From: Synchiropus splendidus
Lineage: Eukaryota > Chordata > Actinopteri > Syngnathiformes > Callionymidae
NCBI RefSeq assembly: GCF_027744825.2
Contig: NC_071350.1
Span: 62,001 to 126,000, forward strand
Direction: 5' to 3'
Length of the DNA stretch: 64,000 bases
In this document: positions 52,227 to 61,626 of the stretch, piece by piece
Position numbering within the stretch: the first letter of the stretch is position 1
Layout of the letters: each line of letters starts with the position of its first letter
Position numbers and translations under genes: made by a program
The notes under the pieces: model-generated
Told to the model about the DNA's origin: nothing
The model's database searches: none
Seen by the model: only the letters and a program-made list of their open reading frames with translations

Positions 52227-53354
52227 TTTTAACCTCCCACTATAGCAGAAAGGGTCTTTCTAGTAGTTGCACATCAAATCTAAACTGTCTGAAGTGTTTT
52301 TCCAAAGTTATCAACACTTTTATGTTTGGCGTTCCGAAACCCACCTTATCTCAGGCTGAAAAGCGTTTTTGTGCATTGTGCCATAACTTTTCAGGGAAGC
52401 TTCAGAACATGAAATTTTAACCTCCCACTATAGCAGAAAGGGTCTTTCTAGTAGTTGCACATCAAATCTAAACTGTCTGAAGTGTTTTTCCAAAGTTATC
52501 AACACTTTTATGTTTGGCGTTCCGAAACCCACCTTATCTCAGGCTGAAAAGCGTTTTTACACATTGTGCCATAACTTTTCAGGGAAGCTTCAGAACATGA
52601 AATTTTAACCTCCCACTATAGCAGAAAGGGTCTTTCTAGTAGGTGCACATCAAATCTAAGCTCTCTGAAGTGTTTTTCGAAAGTTATCAACACTTTTATG
52701 TTTGGCGTTCCGAAACCCACCTTATCTCAGGCTGAAAAGCGTTTTTGTGCATTGTGCCATAACTTTTCAGGGAAGCTTCAGAACATGAAATTTTAACCTC
52801 CCACTATAGCAGAAAGGGTCTTTCTAGTAGTTGCACATCAAATCTAAACTGTCTGAAGTGTTTTTCCAAAGTTATTAACACTTTTATGTTTGGCGTTCCG
52901 AAACCCACCTTATCTCAGGCTGAAAAGCGTTTTTGTGCATTGTGCCATAACTTTTCAGGGAAGCTTCAGAACATGAAATTTTAACCTCCCACTATAGCAG
53001 AAAGGGTCTTTCTAGTAGTTGCACATCAAATCTAAACTGTCTGAAGTGTTTTTCCAAAGTTATCAACACTTTTATGTTTGGCGTTCCGAAACCCACCTTA
53101 TCTCAGGCTGAAAAGCGTTTTTACGCATTGTGCCATAACTTTTCAGGGAAGCTTCAGAACATGAAATTTTAACCTCCCACTATAGCAGAAAGGGTCTTTC
53201 TAGTAGGTGCACATCAAATCTAAGCTGTCTGAAGTGTTTTTCGAAAGTTATCAACACTTTTATGTTTGGCGTTCCGAAACCCACCTTATCTCAGGCTGAA
53301 AAGCGTTTTTGTGCATTGTGCCATAACTTTTCAGGGAAGCTTCAGAACATGAAA
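52227..53354 (+). repeat. 6-monomer unit 7-5-3-4-5-1, inserted copy
   Basis: Monomers 279-284 form a 1128-bp unit with the ACACATT mark in their type 5 (monomer 280). The same unit starts the right block at 48279-49406 and again at 53355-54482, directly adjoining this copy. Two abutting copies make this the one place in the window where a multi-monomer unit with a private mark is repeated in strict tandem without change of order. Confidence 0.93.
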
Positions 53355-56300
53355 TTTTAACCTCCCACTATAGCAGAAAGGGTCTTTCTAGTAGTTGCAC
53401 ATCAAATCTAAACTGTCTGAAGTGTTTTTCCAAAGTTATCAACACTTTTATGTTTGGCGTTCCGAAACCCACCTTATCTCAGGCTGAAAAGCGTTTTTGT
53501 GCATTGTGCCATAACTTTTCAGGGAAGCTTCAGAACATGAAATTTTAACCTCCCACTATAGCAGAAAGGGTCTTTCTAGTAGTTGCACATCAAATCTAAA
53601 CTGTCTGAAGTGTTTTTCCAAAGTTATCAACACTTTTATGTTTGGCGTTCCGAAACCCACCTTATCTCAGGCTGAAAAGCGTTTTTACACATTGTGCCAT
53701 AACTTTTCAGGGAAGCTTCAGAACATGAAATTTTAACCTCCCACTATAGCAGAAAGGGTCTTTCTAGTAGGTGCACATCAAATCTAAGCTCTCTGAAGTG
53801 TTTTTCGAAAGTTATCAACACTTTTATGTTTGGCGTTCCGAAACCCACCTTATCTCAGGCTGAAAAGCGTTTTTGTGCATTGTGCCATAACTTTTCAGGG
53901 AAGCTTCAGAACATGAAATTTTAACCTCCCACTATAGCAGAAAGGGTCTTTCTAGTAGTTGCACATCAAATCTAAACTGTCTGAAGTGTTTTTCCAAAGT
54001 TATTAACACTTTTATGTTTGGCGTTCCGAAACCCACCTTATCTCAGGCTGAAAAGCGTTTTAGTGCATTGTGCCATAACTTTTCAGGGAAGCTTCAGAAC
54101 ATGAAATTTTAACCTCCCACTATAGCAGAAAGGGTCTTTCTAGTAGTTGCACATCAAATCTAAACTGTCTGAAGTGTTTTTCCAAAGTTATCAACACTTT
54201 TATGTTTGGCGTTCCGAAACCCACCTTATCTCAGGCTGAAAAGCGTTTTTACGCATTGTGCCATAACTTTTCAGGGAAGCTTCAGAACATGAAATTTTAA
54301 CCTCCCACTATAGCAGAAAGGGTCTTTCTAGTAGGTGCACATCAAATCTAAGCTGTCTGAAGTGTTTTTCGAAAGTTATCAACACTTTTATGTTTGGCGT
54401 TCCGAAACCCACCTTATCTCAGGCTGAAAAGCGTTTTTGTGCATTGTGCCATAACTTTTCAGGGAAGCTTCAGAACATGAAATTTTAACCTCCCACTATA
54501 GCAGAAAGGGTCTTTCTAGTAGTTGCACATCAAATCTAAACTGTCTGAAGTGTTTTTCCAAAGTTATTAACACTTTTATGTTTGGCGTTCCGAAACCCAC
54601 CTTATCTCAGGCTGAAAAGCGTTTTTGTGCATTGTGCCATAACTTTTCAGGGAAGCTTCAGAACATGAAATTTTAACCTCCCACTATAGCAGAAAGGGTC
54701 TTTCTAGTAGTTGCACATCAAATCTAAACTGTCTGAAGTGTTTTTCCAAAGTTATCAACACTTTTATGTTTGGCGTTCCGAAACCCACCTTATCTCAGGC
54801 TGAAAAGCGTTTTTACGCATTGTGCCATAACTTTTCAGGGAAGCTTCAGAACATGAAATTTTAACCTCCCACTATAGCAGAAAGGGTCTTTCTAGTAGGT
54901 GCACATCAAATCTAAGCTGTCTGAAGTGTTTTTCGAAAGTTATCAACACTTTTATGTTTGGCGTTCCGAAACCCACCTTATCTCAGGCTGAAAAGCGTTT
55001 TTGTGCATTGTGCCATAACTTTTCAGGGAAGCTTCAGAACATGAAATTTTAACCTCCCACTATAGCAGAAAGGGTCTTTCTAGTAGTTGCACATCAAATC
55101 TAAGCTGTCTGAAGTGTTTTTCAAAAGTTATCAACACTTTTATGTTTGGCGTTCCGAAACCCACCTTATCTCAGGCTGAAAAGCGTTTTTGTGCATTGTG
55201 CCATAACTTTTCAGGGAAGCTTCAGAACATGAAATTTTAACCTCCCACTATAGCAGAAAGGGTCTTTCTAGTAGTTGCACATCAAATCTAAACTGTCTGA
55301 AGTGTTTTTCCAAAGTTATCAACACTTTTATGTTTGGCGTTCCGAAACCCACCTTATCTCAGGCTGAAAAGCGTTTTTACGCATTGTGCCATAACTTTTC
55401 AGGGAAGCTTCAGAACATGAAATTTTAACCTCCCACTATAGCAGAAAGGGTCTTTCTAGTAGGTGCACATCAAATCTAAGCTGTCTGAAGTGTTTTTCGA
55501 AAGTTATCAACACTTTTATGTTTGGCGTTCCGAAACCCACCTTATCTCAGGCTGAAAAGCGTTTTTGTGCATTGTGCCATAACTTTTCAGGGAAGCTTCA
55601 GAACATGAAATTTTAACCTCCCACTATAGCAGAAAGGGTCTTTCTAGTAGTTGCACATCAAATCTAAACTGTCTGAAGTGTTTTTCCAAAGTTATTAACA
55701 CTTTTATGTTTGGCGTTCCGAAACCCACCTTATCTCAGGCTGAAAAGCGTTTTTGTGCATTGTGCCATAACTTTTCAGGGAAGCTTCAGAACATGAAATT
55801 TTAACCTCCCACTATAGCAGAAAGGGTCTTTCTAGTAGTTGCACATCAAATCTAAACTGTCTGAAGTGTTTTTCCAAAGTTATTAACACTTTTATGTTTG
55901 GCGTTCCGAAACCCACCTTATCTCAGGCTGAAAAGCGTTTTTGTGCATTGTGCCATAACTTTTCAGGGAAGCTTCAGAACATGAAATTTTAAGCTCCCAC
56001 TATAGCAGAAAGGGTCTTTCTAGTAGTTGCACATCAAATCTAAACTGTCTGAAGTGTTTTTCCAAAGTTATCAACACTTTTATGTTTGGCGTTCCGAAAC
56101 CCACCTTATCTCAGGCTGAAAAGCGTTTTTGTGCATTGTGCCATAACTTTTCAGGGAAGCTTCAGAACATGACATTTTAACCTCCCACTATAGCAGAAAG
56201 GGTCTTTCTAGTAGTTGCACATCAAATCTAAACTGTCTGAAGTGTTTTTCCAAAGTTATCAACACTTTTATGTTTGGCGTTCAGAAACCCACCTTATCTC

Positions 56301-56738
56301 AGGCTGAAAAGCGTTTTTACGCATTGTGCCATAACTTTTCAGGGAAGCTTCAGAACATGAAATTTTAACCTCCCACTATAGCAGAAAGGGTCTTTCTAGT
56401 AGGTGCACATCAAATCTAAGCTCTCTGAAGTGTTTTTCGAAAGTTATCAACACTTTTATGTTTGGCGTTCCGAAACCCACCTTATCTCAGGCTGAAAAGC
56501 GTTTTTGTGCATTGTGCCATAACTTTTCAGGGAAGCTTCAGAACATGAAATTTTAACCTCCCACTATAGCAGAAAGGGTCTTTCTAGTAGTTGCACATCA
56601 AATCTAAACTGTCTGAAGTGTTTTTCCAAAGTTATTAACACTTTTATGTTTGGCGTTCCGAAACCCACCTTATCTCAGGCTGAAAAGCGTTTTTGTGCAT
56701 TGTGCCATAACTTTTCAGGGAAGCTTCAGAACATGAAA
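53355..56738 (+). repeat. Right block, copy 2 (18 monomers)
   Basis: Monomers 285-302 read 7 5 3 4 5 1 4 5 1 2 5 1 4 4 7 5 3 4. They match monomers 258-276 except that one type 3 is missing after the type 2. Monomer 286 has ACACATT, monomer 299 has TTTTAAGCTCCC and ACATGACA, and monomer 300 has GTTCAGAAAC. Monomer 294, the type 2 beside the missing type 3, carries G170 as a type 3 would. It is therefore the likely 2/3 junction of that single-repeat loss. Confidence 0.92.
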
Positions 56739-59558
56739 TTTTAACCTCCCACTATAGCAGAAAGGGTCTTACTAGTAGTTGCACATCAAATCTAAGCTGT
56801 CTGAAGTGTTTTTCAAAAGTTATCAACACTTTTATGTTTGGCGTTCCGAAACCCACCTTATCTCAGGCTGAAAAGCGTTTTTGTGCATTGTGCCATAACT
56901 TTTCAGGAAAGCTTCAGAACATGAAATTTTAACCTCCCACTATAGCAGAAAGGGTCTTTCTAGTAGGTGCACATCAAATCTAAGCTCTCTGAAGTGTTTT
57001 TCGAAAGTTATCAACACTTTTATGTTTGGCGTTCCGAAACCCACCTTATCTCAGGCTGAAAAGCGTTTTTGTGCATTGTGCCATAACTTTTCAGGGAAGC
57101 TTCAGAACATGAAATTTTAACCTCCCACTATAGCAGAAAGGGTCTTTCTAGTAGTTGCACATCAAATCTAAACTGTCTGAAGTGTTTTTCCAAAGTTATT
57201 AACACTTTTATGTTTGGCGTTCCGAAACCCACCTTATCTCAGGCTGAAAAGCGTTTTTGTGCATTGTGCCATAACTTTTCAGGGAAGCTTCAGAACATGA
57301 AATTTTAACCTCCCACTATAGCAGAAAGGGTCTTTCTAGTAGTTGCACATCAAATCTAAACTGTCTGAAGTGTTTTTCCAAAGTTATCAACACTTTTATG
57401 TTTGGCGTTCCGAAACCCACCTTATCTCAGGCTGAAAAGCGTTTTTGTGCATTGTGCCATAACTTTTCAGGGAAGCTTCAGAACATGAAATTTTAACCTC
57501 CCACTATAGCAGAAAGGGTCTTTCTAGAGGTTGCACATCAAATCTAAACTGTCTGAAGTGTTTTTCGAAAGTTATTAACACTTTTATGTTTGGCGTTCCG
57601 AAACCCACCTTATCTCAGGCTGAAAAGCGTTTTTGTGCATTGTGCCATAACTTTTCAGGGAAGCTTCAGAACATGAAATTTTAACCTCCCACTAAAGCAG
57701 AAAGGGTCTTTCTAGTAGTTGCACATCAAATCTAAACTGTCTGAAGTGTTTTTCCAAAGTTATTAACACTTTTATGTTTGGCGTTCCGAAACCCACCTTA
57801 TCTCAGGCTGAAAAGCGTTTTTGTGCATTGTGCCATAACTTTTCAAGGAAGCTTCAGAACATGAAATTTTAACCTCCCACTATAGCAGAAAGGGTCTTTC
57901 TAGTAGTTGCACATCAAATCTAAACTGTCTGAAGTGTTTTTCCAAAGTTATTAACACTTTTATGTTTGGCGTTCCGAAACCCACCTTATCTCAGGCTGAA
58001 AAGCGTTTTTGTGCATTGTGCCATAACTTTTCAGGGAAGCTTCAGAACATGAAATTTTAACCTCCCACTATAGCAGAAAGGGTCTTTCTAGTAGTTGCAC
58101 ATCAAATCTAAACTGTCTGAAGTGTTTTTCCAAAGTTATTAACACTTTTATGTTTGGCGTTCCGAAACCCACCTTATCTCAGGCTGAAAAGCGTTTTTGT
58201 GCATTGTGCCATAACTTTTCAGGGAAGCTTCAGAACATGAAATTTTAACCTCCCACTATAGCAGAAAGGGTCTTTCTAGTAGTTGCACATCAAATCTAAA
58301 CTGTCTGAAGTGTTTTTCCAAAGTTATCAACACTTTTATGTTTGGCGTTCCGAAACCCACCTTATCTCAGGCTGAAAAGCGTTTTTACGCATTGTGCCAT
58401 AACTTTTCAGGGAAGCTTCAGAACATGAAATTTTAACCTCCCACTATAGCAGAAAGGGTCTTTCTAGTAGGTGCACATCAAATCTAAGCTGTCTGAAGTG
58501 TTTTTCGAAAGTTATCAACACTTTTATGTTTGGCGTTCCGAAACCCACCTTATCTCAGGCTGAAAAGCGTTTTTGTGCATTGTGCCATAACTTTTCAGGG
58601 AAGCTTCAGAACATGAAATTTTAACCTCCCACTATAGCAGAAAGGGTCTTTCTAGTAGTTGCACATCAAATCTAAGCTGTCTGAAGTGTTTTTCAAAAGT
58701 TATCAACACTTTTATGTTTGGCGTTCCGAAACCCACCTTATCTCAGGCTGAAAAGCGTTTTTGTGCATTGTGCCATAACTTTTCAGGAAAGCTTCAGAAC
58801 ATGAAATTTTAACCTCCCACTATAGCAGAAAGGGTCTTTCTAGTAGGTGCACATCAAATCTAAGCTCTCTGAAGTGTTTTTCGAAAGTTATCAACACTTT
58901 TATGTTTGGCGTTCCGAAACCCACCTTATCTCAGGCTGAAAAGCGTTTTTGTGCATTGTGCCATAACTTTTCAGGGAAGCTTCAGAACATGAAATTTTAA
59001 CCTCCCACTATAGCAGAAAGGGTCTTTCTAGTAGGTGCACATCAAATCTAAGCTCTCTGAAGTGTTTTTCGAAAGTTATCAACACTTTTATGTTTGGCGT
59101 TCCGAAACCCACCTTATCTCAGGCTGAAAAGCGTTTTTGTGCATTGTGCCATAACTTTTCAGGGAAGCTTCAGAACATGAAATTTTAACCTCCCACTATA
59201 GCAGAAAGGGTCTTTCTAGTAGTTGCACATCAAATCTAAACTGTCTGAAGTGTTTTTCCAAAGTTATTAACACTTTTATGTTTGGCGTTCCGAAACCCAC
59301 CTTATCTCAGGCTGAAAAGCGTTTTTGTGCATTGTGCCATAACTTTTCAGGGAAGCTTCAGAACATGAAATTTTAACCTCCCACTATAGCAGAAAGGGTC
59401 TTTCTAGTAGTTGCACATCAAATCTAAACTGTCTGAAGTGTTTTTCCAAAGTTATCAACACTTTTATGTTTGGCGTTCCGAAACCCACCTTATCTCAGGC
59501 TGAAAAGCGTTTTTACGCATTGTGCCATAACTTTTCAGGGAAGCTTCAGAACATGAAA
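56739..59558 (+). repeat. Segment with return of left-side marks, monomers 303-317
   Basis: The order is 2 3 4 7 4 4 4 4 5 1 2 3 3 4 5. Monomers 307 and 308 carry TCTAGAGGTTG with G77 and ACTAAAGC, the opening marks of the 21-monomer block far to the left (16547, 20495, 21999). The following AATCTTAACTG and TTTTTAGTAGG marks are absent. Monomer 303 has CTTACTAG as in monomer 246. Monomers 314 and 315 are a direct doubling of type 3. Monomer 308 also has TTTCAAGGAAG. Confidence 0.88.
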
Positions 59559-61626
59559 TTTTAACCTCCCACTATAGCAGAAAGGGTCTTTCTAGTAGGT
59601 GCACATCAAATCTAAGCTGTCTGAAGTGTTTTTCGAAAGTTATCAACACTTTTATGTTTGGCGTTCCGAAACCCACCTTATCTCAGGCTGAAAAGCGTTT
59701 TTGTGCATTGTGCCATAACTTTTCAGGGAAGCTTCAGAACATGAAATTTTAACCTCCCACTATAGCAGAAAGGGTCTTTCTAGTAGTTGCACATCAAATC
59801 TAAGCTGTCTGAAGTGTTTTTCCAAAGTTATCAACACTTTTATGTTTGGCGTTCCGAAACCCACCTTATCTCAGGCTGAAAAGCGTTTTTACGCATTGTG
59901 CCATAACTTTTCAGGGAAGCTTCAGAACATGAAATTTTAACCTCCCACTATAGCAGAAAGGGTCTTTCTAGTAGGTGCACATCAAATCTAAGCTCTCTGA
60001 AGTGTTTTTCGAAAGTTATCAACACTTTTATGTTTGGCGTTCCGAAACCCACCTTATCTCAGGCTGAAAAGCGTTTTTGTGCATTTTGCCATAACTTTTC
60101 AGGAAAGCTTCAGAACAAGAAATTTTAACCTCCCACTATAGCAGAAAGGGTCTTTCTAGTAGTTGCACATCAAATCTAAACTGTCTGAAGTGTTTTTCCA
60201 AAGTTATTAACACTTTTATGTTTGGCGTTCCGAAACCCACCTTATCTCAGGCTGAAAAGCGTTTTTGTGCATTGTGCCATAACTTTTCAGGGAAGCTTCA
60301 GAACATGAAATTTTAACCTCCCACTATAGCAGAAAGGGTCTTTCTAGTAGTTGCACATCAAATCTAAACTGTCTGAAGTGTTTTTCCAAAGTTATCAACA
60401 CTTTTATGTTTGGCGTTCCGAAACCCACCTTATCTCAGGCTGAAAAGCGTTTTTACGCATTGTGCCATAACTTTTCAGGGAAGCTTCAGAACATGAAATT
60501 TTAACCTCCCACTATAGCAGAAAGGGTCTTTCTAGTAGGTGCACATCAAATCTAAGCTCTCTGAAGTGTTTTTCGAAAGTTATCAACACTTTTATGTTTG
60601 GCGTTCCGAAACCCACCTTATCTCAGGCTGAAAAGCGTTTTTGTGCATTGTGCCATAACTTTTCAGGGAAGCTTCAGAACATGAAATTTTAACCTCCCAC
60701 GATAGCAGAAAGGGTCTTTCTAGTAGGTGCACATCAAATCTAAGCTCTCTGAAGTGTTTTTTGAAAGTTATCAACACTTTTATGTTTGGCGTTCCGAAAC
60801 CCACCTTATCTCAGGCTGAAAAGCGTTTTTGTGCATTGTGCCATAACTTTTCAGGAAAGCTTCAGAACATGAAATTTTAACCTCCCACTATAGCAGAAAG
60901 GGTCTTTCTAGTAGTTGCACATCAAATCTAAACTGTCTGAAGTGTTTTTCCAAAGTTATCAACACTTTTATGTTTGGCGTTCCGAAACCCACCTTATCTC
61001 AGGCTGAAAAGCGTTTTTACGCATTGTGCCATAACTTTTCAGGGAAGCTTCAGAATATGAAATTTTAACCTCCCACTATAGCAGAAAGGGTCTTTCTAGT
61101 AGGTGCACATCAAATCTAAGCTGTCTGAAGTGTTTTTCAAAAGTTATCAACACTTTTATGTTTGGCGTTCCGAAACCCACCATATCTCAGGCTGAAAAGC
61201 GTTTTTGTGCATTGTGCCATAACTTTTCAGGAAAGCTTCAGAACATGAAATTTTAACCTCCCACTATAGCAGAAAGGGTCTTTCTAGTAGTTGCACATCA
61301 AATCTAAGCTGTCTGAAGTGTTTTTCAAAAGTTATCAACACTTTTATGTTTGGCGTTCCGAAACCCACCTTATCTCAGGCTGAAAAGCGTTTTTGTGCAT
61401 TGTGCCATAACTTTTCAGGAAAGCTTCAGAACATGAAATTTTAACCTCCCACTATAGCAGAAAGGGTCTTTCTAGTAGGTGCACATCAAATCTAAGCTCT
61501 CTGAAGTGTTTTTCGAAAGTTATCAACACTTTTATGTTTGGCGTTCCGAAACCCACCTTATCTCAGGCTGAAAAGCGTTTTTGTGCATTGTGCCATAACT
61601 TTTCAGGGAAGCTTCAGAACATGAAA
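59559..61626 (+). repeat. Shortened relative of the 38127-42638 region
   Basis: Monomers 318-328 read 1 6 3 4 5 3 x 5 8 2 3. They follow the order of monomers 204-219 (1 6 6 3 4 5 3 4 7 2 5 3 5 8 2 3) but lack one type 6 and four repeats in the middle. Monomer 320 has ACAAGAAA. Monomer 324 (60687-60874) starts like monomer 211 (CCACGATAGC) and continues as a C76T type 3 like monomer 215, so it is the fusion point. Confidence 0.9.
60687..60874 (+). repeat. Chimeric type 4/type 3 monomer
   Basis: Monomer 324 has G15 (CCACGATAGC), a mark otherwise seen in type 4 monomers 193 and 211. From position 41 on it matches the C76T type 3 (G41, C61, T76, A170). The switch lies between monomer positions 16 and 40. 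The neighbours on the left match those of monomer 211 and those on the right match those of monomer 215. An in-register exchange removing four monomers (752 bp) accounts for it. Confidence 0.88.
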
